DNA of 58,719 nt, from the NCBI RefSeq assembly GCF_018614415.1, contig NZ_JAGGOO010000027.1, positions 1-58,719 on the forward strand, read 5' to 3'. The number at the start of each line of letters is the position of its first letter. The stretch's first letter is position 1. The notes beneath the pieces are model-generated. The model ran no database searches, had not been told where the DNA came from, and saw nothing but the letters and a program-made list of their open reading frames with translations. Origin of the DNA: Streptomyces sp. ISL-12 (GTDB lineage Bacteria; Actinomycetota; Actinomycetes; Streptomycetales; Streptomycetaceae). This document shows positions 30,377 through 38,253 of this stretch, piece after piece. The position numbers and the translations under genes were made by a program.

Positions 30377-31129
30377 ATGGCGCGGCGACTGAGGTTCCAC
30401 GGGACGGACAGCAAGAACGGCGGGTGCCCGGCCGTGCATGAGGACCTGGACAGCGGTGAAATCATCGTCCAGGGACGGCCGGTCACAGATCCCGAGGACG
30501 TGGCCCAGCTCCGCTACCTCGGTGAGGGCGATGTTGCGGTGGCCGTACCACGGGAGTTGCTCGTGCATCACGGGCCGAAGGAGGTGTATCGCGTGCCGGA
30601 GATCATCGACTTGGAGGAGTTCGGTCGTCTCTTCGACCACTTCGAGCACTCGGCGTGGCATCTCGAAACCCGTTCCGGTTACGCGTCGGACCGAGAGGAC
30701 CCGGCCTACGCGGAGTTCCTGCGCACCGGCACGGCGCCGATGGACCTGGACAGCGACTGGTGCCGGAACATCACGCGGCAGACGGCGGCCGGGAAATACG
30801 TCGGACGCGCCCGGGTCGTCGACCGGCCACCGACCGAGGGTCAGCTGTTCCTGCTCTCCTACGCGCGGTGCAATGCCGCCACGGGTGAGGACGCGCGCAA
30901 CCTGTGGCGGGAAGACGCCGAACGGGTTCGCCTGCCTGCGGAAGATTTCTGGATCTTCGACAGCCGGCTCGTCGCCATCCTCCGCTTCGACGACCAGGAT
31001 GTCTTCCGCGACGCGGAGATCGTGACCGAGCCCGCTGAAGTGCTGCGCTACTGCCAGGTCCGCGACGCCGCGGTCCACGCGTCCGCGCCGTACGACGTCT
31101 TCGCGGCGCGACTGGGGACGAGGAGCTGA
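30377..31129 (+). CDS. DUF6879 family protein fused to an N-terminal conserved module
   Basis: 250 residues, ATG with GGAGGGAG. Residues 1-70 (MARRLRFHGTDSKNGGCPAVHED, IIVQGRPVTDPEDVAQLRYLGEGDVAVAVPRELLV) resemble a small protein that, as I recall, is usually encoded separately. From about residue 78 the DUF6879 pattern begins: IIDLEEFGRLFDHFEHSAWHLETRSGYASD, ITRQTAAGKYVGRARVVDRPP, DFWIFDSRLVAILRFDD. DUF6879 proteins accompany XRE-DUF5753 regulators in actinomycetes, probably as partners; their biochemistry is unknown. The XRE gene starts 10 bp downstream, so the two are very likely co-expressed. Whether the N-module and DUF6879 part stay joined after translation is not known. Confidence 0.8.
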   Translation: MARRLRFHGTDSKNGGCPAVHEDLDSGEIIVQGRPVTDPEDVAQLRYLGEGDVAVAVPRELLVHHGPKEVYRVPEIIDLEEFGRLFDHFEHSAWHLETRSGYASDREDPAYAEFLRTGTAPMDLDSDWCRNITRQTAAGKYVGRARVVDRPPTEGQLFLLSYARCNAATGEDARNLWREDAERVRLPAEDFWIFDSRLVAILRFDDQDVFRDAEIVTEPAEVLRYCQVRDAAVHASAPYDVFAARLGTRS

Positions 31130-31139
31130 CCGGACAGCG

Positions 31140-31994
31140 GTGAGTACGGACTACCAGCGGGCCCGGGAGGCACTCGGCATGCGGCTGCGGGAGTTGCGCC
31201 TCTCGGCCGTTGGTGGTCGGCTGACCGGCACACAGCTCGCCCGGCGGATCGGTTGGCCGCACTCCAAGGTCTACAAACTGGAAGGCGGCCGGCAGACCGC
31301 GACCAGCGACGATCTGCGGTCGTGGGCGCAGGCCGTCGGCCGACCCGACACCTTCGCCGAACTCGATGTACGCCTCAAGGGCTTCGAGTCCCACATCCGC
31401 TCGTGGCGTCGCCAGCTCGCCGCGGGCCACCGCCCCGTCCAGGACACGTGGAATGCCGCCGTCGACAGGGCGCACACCATCCACGCCTGGGAAGAGTCCG
31501 TGGTCCCCGGCATGCTTCAGACCGCCGACTACGCCCGGCACATCTTCCTGCGGTACGCCGACCTGTTCGGGACGGCGCGGGACGCCGACGACGCGGTCCG
31601 TGCGCGGCTGGAGCGGCAGGCGTGGCTCTACCGTGGCGGCCGGCGACTTCACACGCTGGTGTGGGAGGCCGCGCTGCACGCGTTGGTCTGCCCGCCGTCC
31701 GTGCTCAGGGCTCAGTTGGACCGGCTGACAGGGACGGTCGGAATGGACACCGTTGAGCTGGGGATCATCCCCCTTTCAGCATCGTTGCGGGTTCCCGCCG
31801 CGAACGGGTTCTGGGTACTGGACGAGGAACTGGTCATCGCGGAGGACTGGCACGCGGAGCTGTGGCTGGACGACTCCGACGCGGTGGCCACGTACCTGCG
31901 TGTCTGGAACACGCTTCGGGAGTCCGCGGTGTACGGGACGGACGCGCAGGGTGTGATCGCCCGAGCCCGGCGATCTGTGGACTCCCGGACATGA
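31140..31994 (+). CDS. XRE-family helix-turn-helix protein with DUF5753 domain
   Basis: 284 residues, GTG start. The N-terminal HTH is REALGMRLRELRLSAVGGRLTGTQLARRIGWPHSKVYKLEGGRQ. The rest is DUF5753: EESVVPGMLQTADYARHIF, RLERQAWLY, VWEAALHALVCPPSVLRAQLDRL, IIPLSASLRVPAANGFWVLDE. Streptomyces genomes carry dozens of such WhiJ-like regulators paired with small partners (DUF397 or DUF6879). Here the protein is flanked by two DUF6879 genes rather than one. It probably binds the phased repeats upstream and autoregulates the cluster. Confidence 0.93.
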   Translation: MSTDYQRAREALGMRLRELRLSAVGGRLTGTQLARRIGWPHSKVYKLEGGRQTATSDDLRSWAQAVGRPDTFAELDVRLKGFESHIRSWRRQLAAGHRPVQDTWNAAVDRAHTIHAWEESVVPGMLQTADYARHIFLRYADLFGTARDADDAVRARLERQAWLYRGGRRLHTLVWEAALHALVCPPSVLRAQLDRLTGTVGMDTVELGIIPLSASLRVPAANGFWVLDEELVIAEDWHAELWLDDSDAVATYLRVWNTLRESAVYGTDAQGVIARARRSVDSRT

Positions 31995-32013
31995 CGGAAG
32001 AGAGAGGCGCAGG

Positions 32014-32547
32014 ATGTCGCAGAACGGTGTGCCGAGCTTCGCTGAGCTGCTGTCCGGTACGCGCCGCAGCGCGGTGCACCTGGAGATGCGTGACGCGTAC
32101 GGCGTCGGAGCCGAGGCCGAGGAGTTCGAGCAGTTCAGTCGTACCGGTCGCGTCGATCTCGACCCGACGGCGCGGTGGTGGCCCGAGTGGCTGGGGATCG
32201 TGCGGGAGGCGGTTGGTCGTGGCGTGGTGATGCGTCGGGCACGGATCGTTTCCGAACCCGTGACGGACTACATCCGGTGGGAGCACGCCGCCACCTCGTT
32301 GAATATCGAGGCGGGTGAGCTGGTGCGCTGGCTGCCCCGTCGGCGGGCCCTGGACGTGGCTCCGCCGGGAGCGGACTTCTGGCTGCTGGACGGTCGCCTG
32401 ATTCAGTTCAACCTCTTCACCGGGGACGGTGACTGGGCTGACCCGCCCAAGGAGTTCAGCGAGGACCCTGGCGTGGTCAAGCTGTGCTCCGACGCGTTCG
32501 AGACGGTGTGGGAGCGTGGCATCGACCACGCGGAATACACATGCTGA
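32014..32547 (+). CDS. Second DUF6879 family protein, 177 aa
   Basis: ATG 32014 with GAGAGAGG upstream, 19 bp after the XRE stop. The sequence PSFAELLSGTRRSAVHLEMRDAYGVGAEAEEFEQF, RWWPEWLGIVREAVGRGVVMRRARIVSEPVTDYIRWEH, RRALDVAPPGADFWLLDGRLIQFNLF shows the family plan: N-terminal helix with an aromatic/Glu motif, then the RxRIVSEPxTDYxR core. It lacks the N-terminal module of its upstream paralogue and is shorter. Two divergent DUF6879 proteins with one XRE suggests alternative partners for the same regulator. Confidence 0.85.
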   Translation: MSQNGVPSFAELLSGTRRSAVHLEMRDAYGVGAEAEEFEQFSRTGRVDLDPTARWWPEWLGIVREAVGRGVVMRRARIVSEPVTDYIRWEHAATSLNIEAGELVRWLPRRRALDVAPPGADFWLLDGRLIQFNLFTGDGDWADPPKEFSEDPGVVKLCSDAFETVWERGIDHAEYTC

Positions 32548-32610
32548 AACCCTTTGGCCACAGTATGTGAGTCAATATCTCTCGAAAGCCCCGCCCGGTA
32601 CCCTTCCCGA

Positions 32611-33417
32611 ATGCTCACCGTCACCACCGTCAACGTCAACGGTCTCCGTGCCGCCGCCAAGAAGGGCTTCGTCGAGTGGCTCGCCGCCACCTCCGCCGAT
32701 GTGCTGTGCCTCCAGGAGGTGCGGGCCGAGCCGCAGCAGCTGCCCGAGGGTGTCCGGGAGCCCGAGGGGTGGTACGTCACGCACGCGCCCGCCGCGGCCA
32801 AGGGACGGGCCGGGGTCTCCCTCTACACGCGCCGTGAGCCCGACCGGGTGCGGGTCGGTTTCGGGTCGTCGGAGTTCGACGGCAGCGGGCGGTACGTGGA
32901 GGCCGACCTGCCCGGTGTGACGGTCGCCTCTCTCTACCTGCCGTCCGGCGAGGTCGGCACCGAGCGGCAGGACGAGAAGGTCCGGTTCATGGGCGAGTTC
33001 CTCGCCTATCTCAAGGAGCTGCGCGAGCGGGCCGCCGCCGACGGGCGGGAGGTCGTCGTCTGCGGTGACTGGAACATCGCCCACCAGGAGGCCGACCTCA
33101 AGAACTGGCGCGCGAACCGGAAGAACTCCGGGTTCCTGCCCGAGGAGCGGGAGTGGCTGGGGCGGGTGCTCGACCCGGCCGAGGGCGGATACGTGGACGT
33201 CGTGCGGGCGCTGCACCCGGAGGGCGAGGGGCCGTACTCCTGGTGGTCGTACCGGGGGCGGGCCTTCGACAACGATGCGGGGTGGCGCATCGACTACCAC
33301 GTGTCCACGCCCGGGCTGGCCGCCTGTGCCGTCAAGGGCTTCGTCGAGCGGGCCGCCCGTCACGAGGAGCGGTGGTCGGACCACGCGCCGGTGACGGTGG
33401 TCTACGAGCGGCCCTAG
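32611..33417 (+). CDS. xthA: Exodeoxyribonuclease III (AP endonuclease family)
   Basis: 268 residues from ATG 32611 (MLTVTTVNVNGLRAAAKKGFVEWL); no ribosome site is obvious, so it may be leaderless. Catalytic motifs of the EEP fold are complete: NVNGLRAA, LCLQEVRAE with the metal Glu, YLPSGEV, CGDWNIAHQEADLKN, the WSYRGRAFDNDAGWRIDYH block and SDHAPVTVVYE with the catalytic Asp-His. The enzyme cuts at abasic sites and removes 3' blocking groups in base-excision repair. It follows the DUF6879 genes but is separated by 63 bp and has unrelated function. Confidence 0.95.
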   Translation: MLTVTTVNVNGLRAAAKKGFVEWLAATSADVLCLQEVRAEPQQLPEGVREPEGWYVTHAPAAAKGRAGVSLYTRREPDRVRVGFGSSEFDGSGRYVEADLPGVTVASLYLPSGEVGTERQDEKVRFMGEFLAYLKELRERAAADGREVVVCGDWNIAHQEADLKNWRANRKNSGFLPEEREWLGRVLDPAEGGYVDVVRALHPEGEGPYSWWSYRGRAFDNDAGWRIDYHVSTPGLAACAVKGFVERAARHEERWSDHAPVTVVYERP

Positions 33418-33516
33418 CCGGCGGCCGGTGCGCGCCGGCGACGTGCCGCACCCCGCTCGGGCGACGTTCGTCGATCCGGTCGCCGCGCCGGCCGAGGGGG
33501 TGAGGGCGGCGTCGCG

Positions 33517-33903
33517 TCAGGGAACGAGCGTGAAACTCGCCCGGTAGACATAGCCCGGCATGACGGGGCTCCACCCGAAGCCGTGCCCCATGGTGAGGAT
33601 GCCTGTCGCACCGTCCGGATGGTCGGTTCCGTTCATGACGTAGCTGATGGAGTACGACACCGTCGCCGGAGCCGACCCCGACCACTCGTAGCAGCTGAGG
33701 CTCTCCGGGTGCTCGTCGAAGTCCTCGACGGCCGTGGGAGTGTCCGGACTGAGGAAGATGTGACGGATGTACTCCGGGAACGCGGACAGATCCTGACAGA
33801 CGACCTCGGTCACCTGCGTACCGGCCGAGGCATCGGCCGCGGGTGCCGCCAACGGGACGGCCAGGGCGGCGGCAACGGCCGACAGGACAGCGGATCTTCG
33901 CAT
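33517..33903 (-). CDS. Secreted protein of unknown function, 128 aa
   Basis: ATG 33903 gives a clear signal peptide (MRRSAVLSAVAAALAVPLAAPAADASA). The mature part has two cysteines (VVCQDL, LSCYEW) likely forming a disulfide, and beta-rich sequence (TVSYSISYVMNG, GHGFGWSPVMPGYVYRASFTLV). I do not recognise a family. It is probably released outside the cell. It is downstream of and co-directional with the RidA gene. Confidence 0.75.
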   Translation of the reverse strand: MRRSAVLSAVAAALAVPLAAPAADASAGTQVTEVVCQDLSAFPEYIRHIFLSPDTPTAVEDFDEHPESLSCYEWSGSAPATVSYSISYVMNGTDHPDGATGILTMGHGFGWSPVMPGYVYRASFTLVP

Positions 33904-33980
33904 GGTCAGCTCCGTGAACGCGTCGATGGGCCACTCATTGTGACAACGACCGCCGCTGTCCACAGGACGGATTCGAGCCC

Positions 33981-34382
33981 TCAAGCGGGCAGCCTCGTGT
34001 CGACGACGAAGCTGATCTCGACGACCTGGCCGGGCATGGTCAGTTCGGTGACGCCCAGGACCGTGCTGGCCGGGCGGTGGTCGCCGAAGTACCCGAGATT
34101 GCCCTTGGCCGCCGTCGCGGCGTTGCGCCGCAGGTTCACCACGTACACGGTCTGCGAGACGACCTGGTTCCGGGTGGCCCCGTAGTGGTCCAGGACCCTG
34201 TCCATGTTGACGTAGGTCCGCGCGAGTTGGGCGGCGAAGTCGTCCGCGTGACGGAACTCGCCCGCCTCGTCGAACGAGAGCTGTCCGGAGACGTGGATCA
34301 GTTCGCCGGACCTGATCGCCTGTGCGTAGCCGAAGTCGCTCTCGGCCGGCACGTCGTACTGGAAGACATCCATGGTGGCCAC
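33981..34382 (-). CDS. RidA family protein (enamine/imine deaminase type)
   Basis: 133 residues, GTG 34382 or ATG 34373. RidA trimer features: FGYAQAIRSGELIHVSGQLSFD, NMDRVLDHYGATRNQVVSQTVYVVN, RPASTVLGVTELTMPGQVVEISFVVDTR. The usual catalytic Arg region is ...ASTVLGVTEL with an Arg in HRPAS, partly conserved, so activity could differ from classic RidA. Divergent from the HxlR regulator with a 102-bp gap, a typical regulator-target pair. Confidence 0.9.
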   Translation of the reverse strand: MATMDVFQYDVPAESDFGYAQAIRSGELIHVSGQLSFDEAGEFRHADDFAAQLARTYVNMDRVLDHYGATRNQVVSQTVYVVNLRRNAATAAKGNLGYFGDHRPASTVLGVTELTMPGQVVEISFVVDTRLPA

Positions 34383-34484
34383 GGTTCTCGCCCTTTCCTG
34401 GCTGCTCTCTTGTGGTTACTCGGGAACTGTAAGAGAGTCAGGGTTGACCTGGAAGAACGCACTTTTCGGTGACTGAGGAACCTC

Positions 34485-34868
34485 ATGGTGACCAAGCGAC
34501 TGCTCAAGGGCCTGCCCGAGGACGCCGATCTGCGGCGCGCGGACTCCCTGGCCCGGGAGATCTTCTCGGACGTCGCCAACAAGTGGGCGCTCCTGATCAT
34601 CGAGGCGCTCGGCGAACGCACCCTGCGCTTCAGCGAGTTGCGGAACGAGGTCGAGGGCGTCAGCCACAAGATGCTCACCCAGAATCTGCGCATGCTGGAG
34701 CGCAATGGCCTGGTCGACCGGAAGGTGCACCCCACCGTGCCGCCGCGGGTCGAGTACACCCTCACCGAGCCGGGCCGGGGCCTGCTCGCCGCGGTCGACG
34801 CCATCTGCGGCTGGACCCACCAGCACCTCGGCCACATCGAGGGCGCACGCGGCCGTTTCGACGCCTGA
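34485..34868 (+). CDS. HxlR-family transcriptional regulator
   Basis: 127 residues, ATG 34485. The winged helix reads SLAREIFSDVANKWALLIIEALGERTLRFSELRNEVEGVSHKMLTQNLRMLERNGLVDRKVHPTVPPRVEYTLTEPGRGLL, matching HxlR proteins. No cysteine occurs in the usual redox position near the N-terminus, so a thiol switch is unlikely. It probably controls the divergent RidA gene. Confidence 0.93.
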   Translation: MVTKRLLKGLPEDADLRRADSLAREIFSDVANKWALLIIEALGERTLRFSELRNEVEGVSHKMLTQNLRMLERNGLVDRKVHPTVPPRVEYTLTEPGRGLLAAVDAICGWTHQHLGHIEGARGRFDA

Positions 34869-35016
34869 ACCGCGCGAGAGGCGCGCGAGCGGTCGCGGGT
34901 GGCGGTGGTGTATGTGGGCTGCGCCCGGGGTGAGCCGCGAGCGCTGGTGTGCGCCGACGGCTCCCGCCACGTCGACGTCCGTCAGCGGCGGGTCCCCCCC
35001 CGGACCCCGCCCCCGC

Positions 35017-35679
35017 CTACGCCCCTTCCTCTTCCCCCTCCCCCTTCCGCAGCCGCCGGTCCAGCGCCAGCGACAGTTCCGCCTCCACCACGCTCCGCGC
35101 CAGCGGCCGTAGCCGGGGCAGGTCGGCCTCGGAGGCGTGGCGCAGGACCAGGTCGGTGAAGAGGCCGGCCAGGGCCTCGGCGTGGGTGCGGACGCGGCGG
35201 CCGGCGGCCAGGACCTCGGCGAGCGGGACGCCCTCGCGGACCAGGGCCGTGGAGGCGTCCAGCAGGCTCCGGCTTATGTGGACGATCTCGTCGCCGTCGG
35301 TGCCCAGGTAGCCGAGGTCCATCGCGGCGGCGAGGTTCTCCGGGGTGTCCTGGCCCTGGAAGCGGTCGGCGAGTTCCTCGGGGGTGAGGCGGACCGGGGT
35401 CTCCTCGGTGGGCTCGCCGAGGCCGAGCAGGTCGCCGACGTCGCGGCCGTGGTCGAAGGCGTCGGCCAGCTCAGCGATGCCGTTGAGGGTGTGACCGCGT
35501 TCCAGCAGCGCCGAGATGGTGCGCAGGCGGGCCAGGTGGTGGTCGTCGTACCAGGCGATGCGGCCCTCGCGGCGGGGCGGCGGGAGCAGTTTGCGTTCGC
35601 GGTAGAAGCGCAGGGTGCGCACCGTGATGCCGGCCAGCCGGGCCAGCTCCTCCATGCGGTACTCGCGCTTGTCCGTCAC
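35017..35679 (-). CDS. MerR-family transcriptional regulator
   Basis: 220 residues, GTG start. The MerR DNA-binding domain YRMEELARLAGITVRTLRFYRERKLLPPPRREGRIAWYDDHHLARLRTISALLERGHTLNGIAEL is complete. The C-terminal part (about 85-210) is a helical ligand domain without cysteines, so a small organic ligand is more likely than a metal. It is divergent from the monooxygenase operon at 35813, and the 133-bp gap holds two inverted repeats, one of which may be its operator. Confidence 0.93.
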   Translation of the reverse strand: MTDKREYRMEELARLAGITVRTLRFYRERKLLPPPRREGRIAWYDDHHLARLRTISALLERGHTLNGIAELADAFDHGRDVGDLLGLGEPTEETPVRLTPEELADRFQGQDTPENLAAAMDLGYLGTDGDEIVHISRSLLDASTALVREGVPLAEVLAAGRRVRTHAEALAGLFTDLVLRHASEADLPRLRPLARSVVEAELSLALDRRLRKGEGEEEGA

Positions 35680-35725
35680 GCCCCGACCTTACGGCGTACC
35701 GCCGGTAACTTTCTTTTCCCCGACC

Positions 35726-35741
35726 CCTACCCATCGGTAGG
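35726..35741. promoter_or_regulatory. Inverted repeat CCTACC-N4-GGTAGG
   Basis: A 6-bp inverted repeat in the gap between the MerR gene and the monooxygenase operon, next to an AT-rich TTTCTTTTCC stretch. It resembles the spacer operator of a MerR-type promoter. Confidence 0.5.
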
Positions 35742-35765
35742 ACGCTGTTCTACGCTCCCCATTGC

Positions 35766-35781
35766 GCCAGTGTTCACTGGC
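35766..35781. promoter_or_regulatory. Perfect palindrome GCCAGTG-TT-CACTGGC upstream of the monooxygenase operon
   Basis: A 7-bp perfect inverted repeat with a 2-bp centre, 31 bp before the monooxygenase start. Its form is more TetR-like than MerR-like, suggesting a second regulator encoded elsewhere. Confidence 0.55.
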
Positions 35782-35812
35782 AGAGTCTACGGCGGTGCGT
35801 GGAGGCGTCGGG

Positions 35813-37327
35813 ATGACCGAGCACGAGCATGTACGGGTCGCGGTGGTCGGGTCCGGGTTCGGCGGGCTGGGTGCCGCCGTGCGGCTGCGCCGGGAGGGGA
35901 TCACGGACTTCGTGATCCTGGAACGGGCGGGCGAGGTCGGCGGGACCTGGCGGGACAACAGTTATCCGGGGTGCGCGTGCGACGTGCCGTCACACCTGTA
36001 CTCGTTCTCCTTCGCGCCCAATCCGGAGTGGCCGCGCACCTTCTCCGGGCAGCGCCACATCCGCGCCTACCTGGAGCACGTCGCCGACACCTTCGGGCTG
36101 CGCCCGCACCTGCGCTTCCACTCGGAGGTGCGGCGGATGACCTGGGACGCGCGGGAGCTGCGGTGGGAGATCGAGACCGCGAGCGGGCGCCTCACCGCCG
36201 ACGTCGTCGTCTCCGCCACCGGGCCGCTGTCCGACCCGAAGATCCCGGACATCCCGGGGCTGGACTCCTTCCCCGGCAAGGTCTTCCACTCCGCCCGCTG
36301 GGACCACGACCACGACCTCACGGGCAAGCGCGTCGCCGTCATCGGCACCGGCGCCTCCGCCATCCAGTTCATACCCGCCGTCCAGCCCAAGGCCGCCCGG
36401 CTGACGCTGTTCCAGCGCACCCCCGCCTGGGTCATGCCCCGCATGGACCGGCCGATCAGCGGCGCCGAGCGCTTCCTGCACCGGACGCTCCCCGCCACCA
36501 CGCGGCTGCGCCGGGGCCTGCTGTGGGGCATCCGGGAACTCCAGGTGCAGGCGTTCACCAAGCACCCCGAGGAACTCGGGTTCGTCGAACTCCTCGCCAA
36601 ACGCAACATGGCCCGCGCCATCAAGGACCCGGCCCTGCGCGCCAAGCTGACCCCCGACTACCGCATCGGCTGCAAGCGCATCCTGCTGTCCAACGACTAC
36701 TATCCGGCGCTCGCCCGGCCGAACACGGACGTCGTCGCGAGCGGACTGAGCGAGGTGCGCGGCTCCACCCTCGTCGCCGCCGACGGCACCGAGACCGAGG
36801 CCGACGTCATCATCTTCGGGACGGGCTTCCACGTCACCGACATGCCGATCGCGGAGCGCGTCGTCGGCGCGGACGGGCACACCCTCGCCCAGAGCTGGAA
36901 GAGCGGCATGGAGGCGCTGCGCGGCGCCTCGGCGGCCGGGTTCCCGAACTTCCTCACGGTCATCGGGCCCAACACCGGCCTCGCGAACACGTCCATGATC
37001 CTCATGATCGAGTCCCAGCTGAACTACCTCGCCGACTATCTGCGGCAGTTGCGCGTGCTGGGCGGGCGGGCCGCCCTCGACGCCCGGCCCGCCGCCGTCG
37101 ACGCCTGGAACCGGCGGGTGCAGGAGCGGATGAAGCGGACGGTGTGGAACACCGGCGGCTGCACGAGCTGGTACCTGGACGCCAGCGGCCGCAACACCAC
37201 CATCTGGCCCGGTACGACCACCGAGTTCCGGCGCGCGACCCGGCGCGTGGATCTCGCGGAGTACGACGTCCTGCGCCCCGCCGCGCACCAGGCGCCGGCC
37301 GAGCGGAGCGCGGAGGTGGGCGCGTGA
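35813..37327 (+). CDS. Flavin-containing (Baeyer-Villiger type) monooxygenase
   Basis: 504 residues from ATG 35813 (GGAGG seven bases upstream). Two Rossmann motifs are present: VAVVGSGFGGLG for FAD and VAVIGTGASAIQF for NADPH. The BVMO-type fingerprint FPGKVFHSARWDH sits between them; further landmarks are GGTWRDNSYPGCACDVPSHLYSFSF and GTGFHVTD. It adds one oxygen to ketones or related substrates using NADPH. It overlaps the next gene by four bases (GTGA). The order monooxygenase, hydrolase, SDR matches the start of the M. tuberculosis mymA operon (Rv3083-Rv3085), suggesting a lipid or ketone pathway, but substrates are unknown. Confidence 0.93.
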   Translation: MTEHEHVRVAVVGSGFGGLGAAVRLRREGITDFVILERAGEVGGTWRDNSYPGCACDVPSHLYSFSFAPNPEWPRTFSGQRHIRAYLEHVADTFGLRPHLRFHSEVRRMTWDARELRWEIETASGRLTADVVVSATGPLSDPKIPDIPGLDSFPGKVFHSARWDHDHDLTGKRVAVIGTGASAIQFIPAVQPKAARLTLFQRTPAWVMPRMDRPISGAERFLHRTLPATTRLRRGLLWGIRELQVQAFTKHPEELGFVELLAKRNMARAIKDPALRAKLTPDYRIGCKRILLSNDYYPALARPNTDVVASGLSEVRGSTLVAADGTETEADVIIFGTGFHVTDMPIAERVVGADGHTLAQSWKSGMEALRGASAAGFPNFLTVIGPNTGLANTSMILMIESQLNYLADYLRQLRVLGGRAALDARPAAVDAWNRRVQERMKRTVWNTGGCTSWYLDASGRNTTIWPGTTTEFRRATRRVDLAEYDVLRPAAHQAPAERSAEVGA

Positions 37328-38253
37328 GCCGGATGTCCGCCGTCGCCTCCGGAGCGTACGCGCCGCCCGTCCCCGTCCGTGAGCTGACCGCCGTGTCCGC
37401 CGACGGCGCCCGGCTGCACGTAGAGGTGCACGGCGGGCCCCAGGGAGCCCCCGCCGTCGTCCTCGCCCACGGCTGGACCTGCTCGACCGCCTTCTGGGCC
37501 GCGCAGATACGGGCCCTGGCCGCCGACGGCCACCGGGTCATCGCCTACGACCAGCGCGGGCACGGCCGCAGCCCGGCGAGCCCCGCCTGCACCACCGACG
37601 CCCTCGCCGACGACCTCGAAGCCGTACTGGACGCCACCCTCGCCCCCGGCGAACGGGCCGTCGTCGCCGGGCACTCCATGGGCGGGATGACCGTCCTCGC
37701 CGCCGGCGCCCGCCCCGCGGTGCGCGAGCACGTGGCCGCCGTCCTGCTGTGCAGCACGGGCGCCGCGCGGCTGGTCGCCTCCTCGACGGTGCTGCCGCTG
37801 CCGGCGGGGCCGGTACGGACCTGGCTGACCCGGCGCGTCCTCGGCTCCCGCGCACCGCTCGGACCGGTCACGCCCGCCGCCCGGCGCGTCCTCAAGTACG
37901 GGACGATGGGCCGGGGTTCGGCGCCGGACATGGTGGAGGCGTGCGCCCGGATCGTGCACGCCTGCCCGCGCGGGGTGCGGCACGCCTGGTCCCGGGTGCT
38001 GGACCGGCTCGATCTGGAGCACGGCATACGGGAGTTGACGGTCCCGGTCGAGGTGGTCGTCGGCACCGCCGACCGGCTGACCCCGCCGGTGCACGCACGC
38101 GAGCTGGCCGCCGCGCTGCCCCGCCCCGTCGGCCTCACCGAACTGCCCGGGGTCGGTCACATGACGCCTCTGGAGGCCCCGGACCTCATCACCGCGAAGA
38201 TACGCACACTCGCCGAGACCCACCTACCCGTAGCTGCCGAGGAGAGCGCATGA
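37324..38253 (+). CDS. Alpha/beta hydrolase (ester/lactone hydrolase)
   Basis: 309 residues; GTG overlaps the monooxygenase stop. Fold landmarks: VVLAHGWTCSTAFWAAQIRAL (oxyanion region), VIAYDQRGHGRSPAS, nucleophile in VVAGHSMGGMTVLA, acid near VVGTADRLTPP and His in LPGVGHMTPLEAPD. The likely role is to hydrolyse the ester or lactone made by the preceding Baeyer-Villiger enzyme, as in other BVMO-hydrolase pairs. No signal peptide, so cytoplasmic. Confidence 0.92.
   Translation: MSRMSAVASGAYAPPVPVRELTAVSADGARLHVEVHGGPQGAPAVVLAHGWTCSTAFWAAQIRALAADGHRVIAYDQRGHGRSPASPACTTDALADDLEAVLDATLAPGERAVVAGHSMGGMTVLAAGARPAVREHVAAVLLCSTGAARLVASSTVLPLPAGPVRTWLTRRVLGSRAPLGPVTPAARRVLKYGTMGRGSAPDMVEACARIVHACPRGVRHAWSRVLDRLDLEHGIRELTVPVEVVVGTADRLTPPVHARELAAALPRPVGLTELPGVGHMTPLEAPDLITAKIRTLAETHLPVAAEESA

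Noticed and set aside
34899..35159. Small plus-strand frame after the HxlR gene
   Set aside because: Pro/Arg-rich end overlaps the MerR gene antisense, no ribosome site and no recognisable sequence.
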